Positions 1 to 6,665 of a DNA stretch of 12,589 bases are shown piece after piece; within the stretch, counting starts at the first letter, position 1; each line of letters opens with the position of its first letter. The stretch is from Buttiauxella sp035271705. Lineage in GTDB: Bacteria; Pseudomonadota; Gammaproteobacteria; Enterobacterales; Enterobacteriaceae. The notes under the pieces are model-generated. The model ran no database searches. It worked only from the letters and a program-made list of their open reading frames with translations, and was not told the DNA's origin. The stretch lies in contig NZ_DATERI010000128.1 in the NCBI RefSeq assembly GCF_035271705.1, positions 1-12,589 on the forward strand, given 5' to 3'. A program made the position numbers and the translations under genes.

Positions 1-116
1 TGGCGGCACTAGCGCGGTGGTCCCACCTGACCCCATGCCGAACTCAGAAGTGAAACGCCGTAGCGCCGATGGTAGTGTGGGGTCTCCCCATGCGAGAGTA
101 GGGAACTGCCAGGCTC
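1..116 (+). rRNA. rrf: 5S ribosomal RNA (5'-truncated by window edge)
   Basis: The sequence matches the enterobacterial 5S rRNA from about nucleotide 5 to the 3' end. It contains the blocks GCGCGGTGGTCCCACCTGAC and CCATGCCGAACTCAGAAGTG and ends at CTGCCAGGC. About four 5' nucleotides lie outside the window. The start TGGCGG pairs with the end CTGCCA region to form the terminal helix. It is the last rRNA gene of an rrn operon whose 16S and 23S genes must lie to the left, and it is followed 60 bases later by tRNA-Asp in the same direction, as in E. coli rrnH and rrnC. The exact mature 3' end is inferred from E. coli length. Confidence 0.97.
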
Positions 117-136
117 CAAATTCAAAGCAGTAAAAG

Positions 137-155
137 CCAGAAGTGTGACATCTGG
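137..155 (+). other. Small hairpin in the 5S-tRNA spacer
   Basis: CCAGA (137-141) and TCTGG (151-155) form a five-base-pair stem with a nine-base loop in the 59-base spacer between 5S rRNA and tRNA-Asp. Such spacers are cleaved when the rRNA operon transcript matures, so the stem may be a processing element, but nothing in the sequence proves it. Confidence 0.3.
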
Positions 156-175
156 TGGTAGTAAAGAAATTCGGT

Positions 176-252
176 GGAGCGGTAGTTCAGTCGGTTAGAA
201 TACCTGCCTGTCACGCAGGGGGTCGCGGGTTCGAGTCCCGTCCGTTCCGCCA
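176..252 (+). tRNA. aspU: tRNA-Asp (anticodon GTC), rRNA-operon copy
   Basis: A 77-base cloverleaf with encoded CCA. The acceptor arm GGAGCGG pairs with CCGTTCC, the anticodon stem CCTGC/GCAGG encloses the loop CTGTCAC with anticodon GTC at 210-212, and the T arm contains GGTTCGAGTCC. It sits 60 bases after the 5S gene and is presumably transcribed as the distal cistron of the rRNA operon. No promoter of its own is evident. An identical copy lies exactly 8,600 bases downstream. The symbol follows the E. coli position after rrfH. Confidence 0.98.
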
Positions 253-258
253 CTTATT

Positions 259-291
259 AAGCCCTGAGTCTTTTAGACTCAGGGCTTTTTT
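259..291 (+). terminator. Rho-independent terminator of the rRNA operon
   Basis: A perfect ten-base-pair G+C-rich stem, GCCCTGAGTC (261-270) with GACTCAGGGC (276-285) and loop TTTTA, is followed by six T residues. The flanking AA/TT can extend the stem. It begins seven bases after the tRNA-Asp CCA and ends the rrn transcript. Confidence 0.95.
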
Positions 292-416
292 CTTGTCTAA
301 AATTCACAAAGTATTTATCTATTGTTTTGACAAGGCAATAAAGTTGGTTACGTAGTCATTCCTTTGTCAACCACGCACGAGATTTACAAAGTAATTTACA
401 AGCGCAGGCTTATTTA
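292..416. other. A+T-rich spacer where dkgB would be expected
   Basis: These 125 bases separate the rrn terminator from the 3' end of yafC and hold no credible gene. In E. coli, as I recall, dkgB (yafB) occupies this position. An imperfect inverted repeat, TTGACAAGG (327-335) with CCTTTGTCAA (361-370), has a one-base bulge and a 25-base loop. It could mark an old junction or a weak structure downstream of yafC, but it lacks a T tract for either strand. Confidence 0.5.
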
Positions 417-1319
417 TTACAGCTTCTTCGTGGGCTGTTGAACATGGTTACTTAGAAAATCAATAAACGCTCGAATACGACTACTGACGGCCCGGTCACT
501 GTAATACACCGCACTAAAGGGCATTTCAACTGGCAGCAGTTTATCTACCAGTAGTTCGACGAATTTTCCTTCAGCTATTTCTTTATTAATCATATAGTCA
601 GAAAGGCAGGCTATACCATTTCCCGTCAGGCATAGTTGTTTAAGCGTTTCACCACTATTTGAGGTTATTCCCGCAGTTATGTCATAACTCAGCCCATCTG
701 CCTGTGCGACTGGCCATTTATTCAAACTCTCAGTCTCAGAGAAACCTAGGCAAATATGATCCTGAAGGTCCTCGGCACATTGCGGTATACCATGCTGGGA
801 TAAATATTCCGGAGACGCGATAATTTTTCGACGGCTAGTAAAAAGAGGTCTGGCTCGCAGAGTTGAATCAGTCAAAATACCCACACGGATCGCAACATCC
901 ACTTTGCGCTCAATCAGGTTTATGAATGTTTCTGATGAGATGAGCGAAAGCGTCACATCCGGGTAACGTTCACGGAATGGTTTAATCATCGGTATTAAAA
1001 GATGCAGCATTACAGGTGTAGCAGCATCGATACGCAGCAAACCACGTGGGCTTTGCCTGGTTTCCATTAACTCATTTTCAGCGGCGGCCATTTCTTGCAA
1101 GATCTGCTGTACACGACGGAAATAGCGCTCACCTTCCTCTGTTAGGCTCAACTGACGCGTTGTACGATTAAGCAATGTCACACCCAATTTCATCTCTAAT
1201 TTCTTTACCGAGCGACTTACAGCTGAATTTGCCAGTTCAAGTTGCACTGCCGCACGACTGAAACTCCCACTTTCCACAACAGCGACAAAAATTGCCAGTT
1301 CTTCAGAGGTGGCTTTCAT
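417..1319 (-). CDS. yafC: LysR-family transcriptional regulator YafC
   Basis: A 300-residue LysR-type regulator of the usual family length. Residues 1-62 form the winged helix-turn-helix (SRAAVQLELANSAVSRSVKK region), and residues about 90-293 form the periplasmic-binding-protein-like effector domain. The protein is nearly co-linear with E. coli YafC, including the start MKATSEELAIFV and the segment SNSGETLKQLCL, so the symbol is well supported. The start has a clear AGGAG ribosome-binding site five bases upstream of ATG. It is transcribed divergently from an MFS transporter gene; LysR regulators commonly control the adjacent divergent gene, so the transporter is the likely target. The effector is unknown to me. 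In E. coli the gene lies between dkgB and yafD, whereas here dkgB is missing and the transporter separates yafC from yafD. Confidence 0.95.
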   Translation of the reverse strand: MKATSEELAIFVAVVESGSFSRAAVQLELANSAVSRSVKKLEMKLGVTLLNRTTRQLSLTEEGERYFRRVQQILQEMAAAENELMETRQSPRGLLRIDAATPVMLHLLIPMIKPFRERYPDVTLSLISSETFINLIERKVDVAIRVGILTDSTLRARPLFTSRRKIIASPEYLSQHGIPQCAEDLQDHICLGFSETESLNKWPVAQADGLSYDITAGITSNSGETLKQLCLTGNGIACLSDYMINKEIAEGKFVELLVDKLLPVEMPFSAVYYSDRAVSSRIRAFIDFLSNHVQQPTKKL

Positions 1320-1333
1320 TATTGCTCCTGAGA

Positions 1334-1372
1334 CAAAATTGTATTGAGATTTTGCATATTTTTGTTATTTAA
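1334..1372. promoter_or_regulatory. Divergent control region of yafC and the MFS gene, with inverted repeat
   Basis: An inverted repeat CAAAAT-N9-ATTTTG (1334-1354) lies in the short gap between the divergent genes. LysR proteins bind dyads of about this size, although this is not a canonical T-N11-A box. A candidate sigma-70 promoter for the transporter, TTGAGA (1344-1349) with 16-base spacing to TATTTA (1366-1371), overlaps it. On the minus strand TACAAT (1338-1343) could be the yafC -10 box, also inside the repeat. That geometry fits autoregulation of yafC and control of the transporter by one bound YafC oligomer. Assignment is inference from pattern only. Confidence 0.4.
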
Positions 1373-1423
1373 CCACCTTGCCATACTGCGTGTCATCAAA
1401 AGACATCCACTATGGAGTTAATC

Positions 1424-2599
1424 ATGCCACTGGCACTATGGGCACTGACAATCAGTGCATTTGCAATCGGGACTACCGAATTTGTTATTGTTGGATTGGT
1501 ACCAACAATATCAGAGCAACTTTCAATTTCGCTGCCCTCTGCCGGGCTGCTAGTTTCAATTTACGCACTGGGTGTTGCCGTTGGTGCTCCTGTATTGACT
1601 GCGCTGACAGGAAAACTCCCACGTAAACAGCTGCTAATTGGCCTAATGGCACTCTTCACCGCCGGTAACTTGTTAGCCTGGCTATCCCCAAACTATGAAA
1701 CATTGGTTGTTGCCCGTCTGCTGACTGGTCTTGCGCACGGTGTGTTCTTTTCTATTGGTTCCACTATTGCAACAAGCCTAGTCCCCAAAGAAAAAGCGGC
1801 ATCGGCCATCGCGATTATGTTTGGTGGCTTAACCGTTGCGTTGGTGACAGGAGTTCCAATTGGGACGTTTATCGGCCAGCATTTTGGCTGGCGTGAAACC
1901 TTCCTTGCGGTATCCGCTCTCGGCGCTATTGCATTAATCAGCAGTACAGTTCTGATTCCTAAAGATATTCCGATGCGAGCAGTCGCTAGCCTGAAAGATC
2001 AATTGAAAGTGATGACCCATCCCCGCCTACTGATCATTTATGCGATCACTGCGCTGGGTTATGGTGGTGTGTTTACCGCCTTCACCTTTCTGGCTCCGAT
2101 GATGCAAGACCTTGCGGGTTATTCGCCGGCGGCAGTCAGTTGGATTTTATTGGGCTACGGCGTTTCTGTTGCGATTGGTAATATTTGGGGAGGCAAACTT
2201 GCAGACCGTCATGGGGCCGTACCTGCGTTAAAGTTCATTTTTGCGGCACTAACCGTATTGCTTCTCGTGTTTCAGTTCACAGCAAGCTCGCATATTGGGG
2301 CGTTAGTTACTGTGTTAATCATGGGGATTTTTGCCTTCGGGAATGTGCCGGGTTTACAGGTGTACGTGGTGCAGAAAGCAGAGGAATATACTCCAAATGC
2401 GGTAGATGTTGCCTCTGGACTAAATATCGCCGCATTTAATGTTGGGATAGCATTAGGATCGATTATTGGCGGCCAAACAGTGCAACGCTTTGGTTTGGCG
2501 CAAACGCCATGGATTGGGGCAGTTATTGTTGCCGGTGCATTGCTCCTGATTTACTTAAGTGGTCGTCTTGATACACGTTGTGAAGTTGCAATTAACTAA
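1424..2599 (+). CDS. MFS transporter, DHA1 drug/sugar efflux type
   Basis: A 391-residue, very hydrophobic protein with a 12-helix major facilitator pattern. Its start MPLALWALTISAFAIGTTEF is typical of the DHA1 subgroup that includes AraJ and YdhP. A loop 2-3 motif A relative (GKLPRKQL, about residues 63-70), an arginine in helix 4 (R98, RLLTG) and the antiporter motif C (GVPIG, about 143-147) suggest proton-driven export. An in-frame ATG 12 bases earlier (1412) lacks a ribosome-binding site, while the ATG at 1424 has GGAG six bases upstream, so I chose 1424. The gene is divergent from the LysR gene yafC and probably regulated by it. E. coli has no transporter at this spot as I recall, so it is an insertion into, or a loss from, the conserved block. 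Substrate cannot be read from sequence. Confidence 0.9.
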   Translation: MPLALWALTISAFAIGTTEFVIVGLVPTISEQLSISLPSAGLLVSIYALGVAVGAPVLTALTGKLPRKQLLIGLMALFTAGNLLAWLSPNYETLVVARLLTGLAHGVFFSIGSTIATSLVPKEKAASAIAIMFGGLTVALVTGVPIGTFIGQHFGWRETFLAVSALGAIALISSTVLIPKDIPMRAVASLKDQLKVMTHPRLLIIYAITALGYGGVFTAFTFLAPMMQDLAGYSPAAVSWILLGYGVSVAIGNIWGGKLADRHGAVPALKFIFAALTVLLLVFQFTASSHIGALVTVLIMGIFAFGNVPGLQVYVVQKAEEYTPNAVDVASGLNIAAFNVGIALGSIIGGQTVQRFGLAQTPWIGAVIVAGALLLIYLSGRLDTRCEVAIN

Positions 2600-2749
2600 T
2601 CGACGCGAGCAAGGCTGTTAGCAAATACTTACGGTCTTGTTCATCAATGGTTTGAATTGGTCGTTGAAACTCGACACTAAAGCCCCTATAACTGAGTGAC
2701 AGCCTTCGATTTGGAGGCTTCTTTGGTTACAGAGGTCATTAGTAAAAAC
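2600..2749. other. Gap between MFS gene and yafD
   Basis: No terminator or convincing promoter is visible here. The minus strand is open, without any start codon, from about 2726 down to a TAA at 2602-2604. It reads as about 40 plausible residues, including VEFQRPIQTIDEQDRKYL. A run this long is not statistically unusual, so it may be chance or the tail of a lost gene. Confidence 0.35.
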
Positions 2750-3544
2750 GTGCGCAAAAATACTTATGCCATGAGATATGTTGCCGGCCAGCCAGCAGAA
2801 CGTATTCTGCCTCCTGGCTCCTTTGCAACTATCGGTCAGGCATTGCCGCCAGGAGAACCTCTGCCAAGCGAGGGGTCCTTAAAAGTATTGGTATGGAATA
2901 TCTTCAAGCAGCAGCGAGCTGAATGGCTTTCGGTGCTGCAAAACTTCGGTAAAGATGCCCATCTGGTTTTATTGCAAGAGGCGCAAACCACCCCTGAACT
3001 AGTGAACTTTGCCACCAGTAATTATTTGGCCGCAGATCAGGTTCCGGCATTTGTATTGCCTCAGCACCCTTCAGGTGTCATGACGTTGTCTGCGGCGCAT
3101 CCGGTGTATTGCTGCCCATTACGCGAACGTGAGCCGATTTTACGCCTGTCAAAATCTGCTTTAGTGACTGTGTATCCATTGCCTGATGGTCGCCTGCTGA
3201 TGGTCGTTAATATTCATGCTGTGAATTTCAGTCTCGGTGTGGATGTTTACAGCAAACAACTCGGGCCAATCGGCGACCAAATTGGTCATCATAACGGGCC
3301 GATTATCATGGCAGGTGATTTTAATGCCTGGAGTCGCCCACGCATGAATGCACTTTATCGCTTCGCCCGTGATATGACTCTACGAGAAGTACGCTTTACA
3401 GATGACCATCGTCGCCGTGCCTTTGGCCGCCCACTCGATTTTGTGTTTTATCGTGGTTTAACCGTCACAGAAGCTTCAGTTCTGGTCACTCGCGCGTCCG
3501 ATCACAATCCTCTACTAGTCGAATTCCATCCCGGCAAACCTTAG
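2750..3544 (+). CDS. yafD: YafD, endonuclease/exonuclease/phosphatase-family protein
   Basis: A 264-residue protein matching E. coli YafD (266 aa in memory) along its length. The EEP-fold metal-hydrolase motifs are present: VWN (N50), LLQEAQ (E77), NIHAVN (H156), AGDFNAW (D190, N192) and ASDHNP (D251, H252). These residues bind Mg and carry out phosphodiester or phosphomonoester cleavage in DNase I-like enzymes. The physiological substrate of YafD is not established to my knowledge. The start is uncertain: GTG 2750 matches the E. coli N-terminus (RKNTYAMRYVAGQ), but a TTG at 2723 has a much better GGAGG site (2713-2717) and would add nine residues, and a GTG at 2696 would add 18. No signal peptide is evident, so the protein is probably cytoplasmic. 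yafE follows 81 bases later on the same strand. Confidence 0.9.
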   Translation: MRKNTYAMRYVAGQPAERILPPGSFATIGQALPPGEPLPSEGSLKVLVWNIFKQQRAEWLSVLQNFGKDAHLVLLQEAQTTPELVNFATSNYLAADQVPAFVLPQHPSGVMTLSAAHPVYCCPLREREPILRLSKSALVTVYPLPDGRLLMVVNIHAVNFSLGVDVYSKQLGPIGDQIGHHNGPIIMAGDFNAWSRPRMNALYRFARDMTLREVRFTDDHRRRAFGRPLDFVFYRGLTVTEASVLVTRASDHNPLLVEFHPGKP

Positions 3545-3547
3545 CAG

Positions 3548-3601
3548 AAGTAAGGCTGGTTAGGGTCTGCCACTGGGCAGACCTCGCTGCTGCCCTTACT
3601 T
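3548..3601 (+). repeat. Nested inverted repeats in the yafD-yafE spacer
   Basis: An outer perfect eight-base stem, AAGTAAGG (3548-3555) with CCTTACTT (3594-3601), encloses an inner hairpin GGTCTGCC (3564-3571) with GGCAGACC (3576-3583) and loop ACTG. Together they fill most of the 81-base spacer. No T tract follows, so it is not a standard terminator. It may be an RNA processing or stabilising structure between yafD and yafE, or a short dispersed repeat. Its nature is unknown. Confidence 0.55.
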
Positions 3602-3625
3602 ATAATCAACTGCCAGGACATTTCA

Positions 3626-4393
3626 ATGACAACACAATCTCACCATGACAAAGTCGGCCAACAATTTGGCTCACAAGCAAGTGCCTATCTGACCAGCGCT
3701 GTGCATGCTTCTGGTCGCGATTTGGAGCGGCTCAGCACACGCCTGGCAGATTTTCCACATGCCCGGTTACTCGACATGGGATGCGGAGCAGGGCACGCGA
3801 GCTTCATTGCTGCTGCGCAGGTTAAGGAGGTCGTTGCTTATGATCTCTCGGATCACATGTTGGTGGTGGTGAATGAGGCGACTAAAAGTCGTGGACTCAA
3901 TAATGTCGTAACTCAGCAGGGTTATGCGGAAGTCTTGCCTTTCGATGATTGCTCATTTGATGTTGTCATTAGCCGTTATTCAGCTCACCACTGGCATGAT
4001 GTCGGTAAAGCGTTGCGTGAAGTAAAACGTGTATTGAAACCCAGTGGGGTCGTTATCTTTATGGACGTGATGTCCCCTGGCCATCCAGTGTTGGATATCT
4101 GGCTGCAGACAGTTGAAGCGTTACGCGATACTTCTCATGTGCGTAATTATTCCAGTGGTGAATGGTTGAGCCTGTTTAATGATGCAGGCCTGAGCTCGCA
4201 AAACTTGTTATGCGACCGTTTGCATCTTGAGTTCTCAAGTTGGATTGCACGGATGCGAACACCTACAACTCTGGCTGATGCTATTCGTATGTATCAGCAA
4301 AGTGCGTCAGATGAAGTGCAACGCTACTTTGAATTGCAGACTGATGGCTCGTTCACCAGCGACATCATCATGCTTGAAGCCAAGCGAGTGTAA
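3626..4393 (+). CDS. yafE: YafE, SAM-dependent methyltransferase (full length)
   Basis: A 255-residue class I methyltransferase of the UbiE/type-11 kind. Motif I, LLDMGCGAGHAS (residues 48-59), is the S-adenosylmethionine-binding glycine loop, and YDLS (D73) supplies the acidic residue after strand 2. GYAEVLPFDD (motif II region) and LREVKRVLKPSG (motif III region) follow. The C-terminal half closely matches E. coli YafE (SRYSAHHWHDVG, DVMSPGHP, SSWIARMRTP). The annotated K-12 protein I remember has about 207 residues and lacks motif I, so this copy appears to be the intact ancestral form. AGGA at 3615-3618 lies seven bases before ATG. The substrate is unknown. It lies in the same direction as yafD and may be co-transcribed; a terminator follows. 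Confidence 0.93.
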   Translation: MTTQSHHDKVGQQFGSQASAYLTSAVHASGRDLERLSTRLADFPHARLLDMGCGAGHASFIAAAQVKEVVAYDLSDHMLVVVNEATKSRGLNNVVTQQGYAEVLPFDDCSFDVVISRYSAHHWHDVGKALREVKRVLKPSGVVIFMDVMSPGHPVLDIWLQTVEALRDTSHVRNYSSGEWLSLFNDAGLSSQNLLCDRLHLEFSSWIARMRTPTTLADAIRMYQQSASDEVQRYFELQTDGSFTSDIIMLEAKRV

Positions 4394-4404
4394 GCCAAAA
4401 ACAA

Positions 4405-4430
4405 AAAAGGCACCTAAAAAGGTGCCTTTT
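4405..4430. terminator. Bidirectional terminator between yafE and mltD
   Basis: AAAAGGCACC (4405-4414) pairs perfectly with GGTGCCTTTT (4421-4430) around a TAAAAA loop. There are T residues on the plus strand and an A run before the stem that gives T residues on the minus strand. It sits 12 bases after yafE and 15 bases beyond the end of the convergent mltD, so it can end both transcripts. Confidence 0.9.
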
Positions 4431-4444
4431 CCTATGATTAACAA

Positions 4445-5803
4445 TCAAGTATCAGGTGTAGAGTTATTACCAACGAACAGCGTTAGCTGATCGCCAGGCT
4501 TCAGATCGTCAGTATCATCGTTCCAGCGCAGAACATCTTTGATGTTCACACCGTGACGTTTCGCAATACTCGACAATGAGTCACCCCTACGAACCTTATA
4601 GGTGATGCTATCGTTTTTAGCTAAACGCTCATCGCCTTTTTTGACGCTAAGCGTTTGGCCTACTTTAATATTCGCGCCACGAATGCCATTCCAGCTCTGC
4701 AAATCTTTAGTGCTAACACCTAAGCGAGTCGCAATGCTCGATAAGGTATCACCTGAACGAACACGATAAGATTTGTTGCCACCTGCGTTAGCGCTGTTAG
4801 TAGCAACTAATGTAGGCTGTACAGCTGCAATTTCACCAGCAGCCAAAGAGGCTTTAAGCTGGTCAGCATGTTTTTTAGGTACCATTACATAACGCTGATT
4901 TTTGCCTACCGTCGAGGTTTTAACCCCTGCGTTGAACGTTTTCAGCGTACTTAACGATATCCCGGCCATTTCGGCGACCTGCGTAAGTTCGACCGGATCA
5001 CTAACTTCTACACGTGCTAACGCACGGCTTTCGTCGGTAGTCGGTAGACGTACACCGTACTTTTGGCTGTTTTTGAGAATATCACTCAAAGCCAGCATTT
5101 TTGGTACATAAATCTTGGTTTCCCGTGGCAGTGAAAGCGACCAAAAATCCGTGGGCAAGCCACGTGCTTTATTCGCTTTCATTGCCTTCAGTACACGACC
5201 TTCGCCGCTGTTGTACGCCGCCACGGTTAACAACCAGTCGCCGTCAAACATCTTGTTTAGACGCTGCATCATATCAAGTGCGGCAGTGGTTGAAGCCACT
5301 ACATCACGACGTGCATCGTATGCTTTGGTCTGTTTTAAACCATAATTACGACCCGTGCTCGGTACAATCTGCCAGATGCCAGCGGCATTCGCAGATGATG
5401 TAGCGTGGGGGTCAAAAGCGCTCTCCACTATGGGTAGCAGTACTAGTTCCATTGGCATGTTGCGTTTCTTAACTTGCCCGGCAATCCAGTACATATACGG
5501 CTCTGCCCGTAATGTTACATCGTGGAGATAGCTCTTATTCTTAAGGTACTTCTGTTTCTGTTCGCGGATCCGGGTATTCTCCGGTATCCCCATCTTTAGC
5601 TCGTCGCCAATGAAGTTCCACAAGTTTTGGTTATCTGCGAGGTATGTCCCATCGTCCATCCATCGCGTACTCGTGTACTTTCCTGCTTCACCTTGACCAG
5701 CTGCAGACAGACTCTGTGCGTGCTGTTGGATGTTGCCGTCATTTCTTGACGCCTGGCACCCCACAAGCAAAACAGTGGCGAGTAATATCGCTTTTGCTTT
5801 CAT
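4445..5803 (-). CDS. mltD: Membrane-bound lytic murein transglycosylase D
   Basis: A 452-residue lipoprotein, the same length as E. coli MltD. The signal sequence MKAKAILLATVLLVGC ends in the lipobox LVGC, so C16 would be acylated and the protein anchored facing the periplasm, most likely in the outer membrane. The SLT catalytic domain (about 95-235) has the ES motif with catalytic E127 (LLPIVESAFDPHA), then GIWQIVPSTGRNYG and AAYNSGEGRV. It cleaves the MurNAc-GlcNAc bond of peptidoglycan to 1,6-anhydro ends. Two LysM peptidoglycan-binding domains follow at about 345-387 and 401-444, separated from the catalytic part by a linker region. It lies downstream of gloB on the same strand with a 70-base gap and a candidate promoter of its own. 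The start lacks a strong Shine-Dalgarno site but matches the family start. Confidence 0.97.
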   Translation of the reverse strand: MKAKAILLATVLLVGCQASRNDGNIQQHAQSLSAAGQGEAGKYTSTRWMDDGTYLADNQNLWNFIGDELKMGIPENTRIREQKQKYLKNKSYLHDVTLRAEPYMYWIAGQVKKRNMPMELVLLPIVESAFDPHATSSANAAGIWQIVPSTGRNYGLKQTKAYDARRDVVASTTAALDMMQRLNKMFDGDWLLTVAAYNSGEGRVLKAMKANKARGLPTDFWSLSLPRETKIYVPKMLALSDILKNSQKYGVRLPTTDESRALARVEVSDPVELTQVAEMAGISLSTLKTFNAGVKTSTVGKNQRYVMVPKKHADQLKASLAAGEIAAVQPTLVATNSANAGGNKSYRVRSGDTLSSIATRLGVSTKDLQSWNGIRGANIKVGQTLSVKKGDERLAKNDSITYKVRRGDSLSSIAKRHGVNIKDVLRWNDDTDDLKPGDQLTLFVGNNSTPDT

Positions 5804-5835
5804 GTGTGTGTCAATCGTTGCTTAAAAGACGAGCA

Positions 5836-5864
5836 AGAATACCTTCCACATTCCAACAACACAA
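5836..5864 (-). promoter_or_regulatory. Candidate sigma-70 promoter for mltD
   Basis: On the minus strand TTGTGT (5864-5859) and TATTCT (5841-5836) are separated by exactly 17 bases, upstream of the mltD start at 5803. Both hexamers deviate from consensus. It is the best promoter-like pair in the 70-base gloB-mltD gap, and it was found by eye only. Confidence 0.4.
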
Positions 5865-5873
5865 CCAGAAAAT

Positions 5874-6629
5874 TTAGAATGCGTCTTTCTTTGCCCGTAA
5901 CCACGCGAATATTTGCTGTGGTTGTTGCAAGCTTGTTTCTTTGTTAATTTTTTCTTTTAAATCAACGTCATTTGTTCTTAAAAATAAATTTATTTTGCGC
6001 TCAATTGCCAAAGAACTGGGTAAGGTTGAGTGGTTTTTTGCACGTAACTCCTTAACTTTTCGACAATATCGGTTTAATTCTTCATCGTCAGATAAGATAG
6101 ATAAGGAAAACTTCATGTTTGATAGAGTGTATTCATGTGCGCAACAAATTAAAGTATCTGCGGGTAGTTTGTTAAGCTTTTGAAAAGAATCATACATATT
6201 CTCAGCGGTACCTTCAAAAAGTCTGCCGCACCCTCCAGAGAACATCGTGTCGCCGCAAAAAAGATAAGGTTTACTATAGAAACAGATATGTCCTAAAGTG
6301 TGACCGGGTGTGGCAATAACGCTAAATTCATACTTCAAAATATTGACCTTATCCCCGTCTCTGACTACCCGGTTCGTTCCCTTATCTTGTGTCTCTTCTG
6401 GCCCGTATACCACAAGGCCTGGGAACTTTTTGAGAAGTTCTTTTACACCACCAACATGGTCGTTGTGATGGTGGGTCAGCAAAATAGCTTCTGGCTGCCA
6501 ATGATTATCTTCAATCGTTTTTAGCACCGGTTGAGCGTCACCCGGGTCCACAATGATGCATTTACCGTGCTCATCATTCAGAACCCAGATGTAGTTATCC
6601 TGGAACGCGGAAATACTGTTAAGATTCAT
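5874..6629 (-). CDS. gloB: Hydroxyacylglutathione hydrolase (glyoxalase II)
   Basis: A 251-residue metallo-beta-lactamase-fold enzyme, the same length as E. coli GloB. The signature THHHNDH (residues 52-58) and further ligands H110 (TPGHTLGH), D127 (FCGDTMFSGG) and H165 (CCAHEYT) build the binuclear metal site. The C-terminal part holds the glutathione-binding KVKELRAKN segment. It hydrolyses S-D-lactoylglutathione to D-lactate and glutathione, the second step of methylglyoxal detoxification in the cytoplasm. It starts 36 bases from the divergent yafS. The ribosome-binding site AGAGG lies in the loop of a perfect hairpin that ends at the ATG. Base composition is low, near 41% G+C overall and about 32% over 5941-6180 by hand count, against roughly 50% in rnhA and dnaQ. 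Confidence 0.97.
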   Translation of the reverse strand: MNLNSISAFQDNYIWVLNDEHGKCIIVDPGDAQPVLKTIEDNHWQPEAILLTHHHNDHVGGVKELLKKFPGLVVYGPEETQDKGTNRVVRDGDKVNILKYEFSVIATPGHTLGHICFYSKPYLFCGDTMFSGGCGRLFEGTAENMYDSFQKLNKLPADTLICCAHEYTLSNMKFSLSILSDDEELNRYCRKVKELRAKNHSTLPSSLAIERKINLFLRTNDVDLKEKINKETSLQQPQQIFAWLRAKKDAF

Positions 6630-6648
6630 AATTCAACCTCTTTGAATT
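6630..6648. promoter_or_regulatory. Perfect inverted repeat between gloB and yafS, enclosing the gloB ribosome-binding site
   Basis: AATTCAA (6630-6636) and TTGAATT (6642-6648) form a seven-base dyad around CCTCT. Read on the minus strand, the loop is AGAGG, the gloB Shine-Dalgarno sequence, and the stem ends directly at the gloB ATG (6629-6627). At the DNA level the dyad also lies just upstream of the yafS ribosome-binding site and could be an operator. Whether it acts as RNA hairpin, operator or neither is unproven; the all-A+T-rich stem would be weak. Confidence 0.45.
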
Positions 6649-6665
6649 GTGCTAAGAAGGTAGTG

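Noticed and set aside
155..355. Open frame running through tRNA-Asp and the rrn terminator
   Set aside because: It overlaps a clear tRNA gene and an intrinsic terminator, and has no ribosome-binding site.
5101..5403. 100-codon frame opposite mltD
   Set aside because: It is antisense to the conserved catalytic region of mltD; its openness follows from the codons of the real gene.
6531..6665. N-terminal extension of yafS into gloB
   Set aside because: The extension is antisense to the start of gloB. ATG 6666 has a good ribosome-binding site and matches the E. coli N-terminus.
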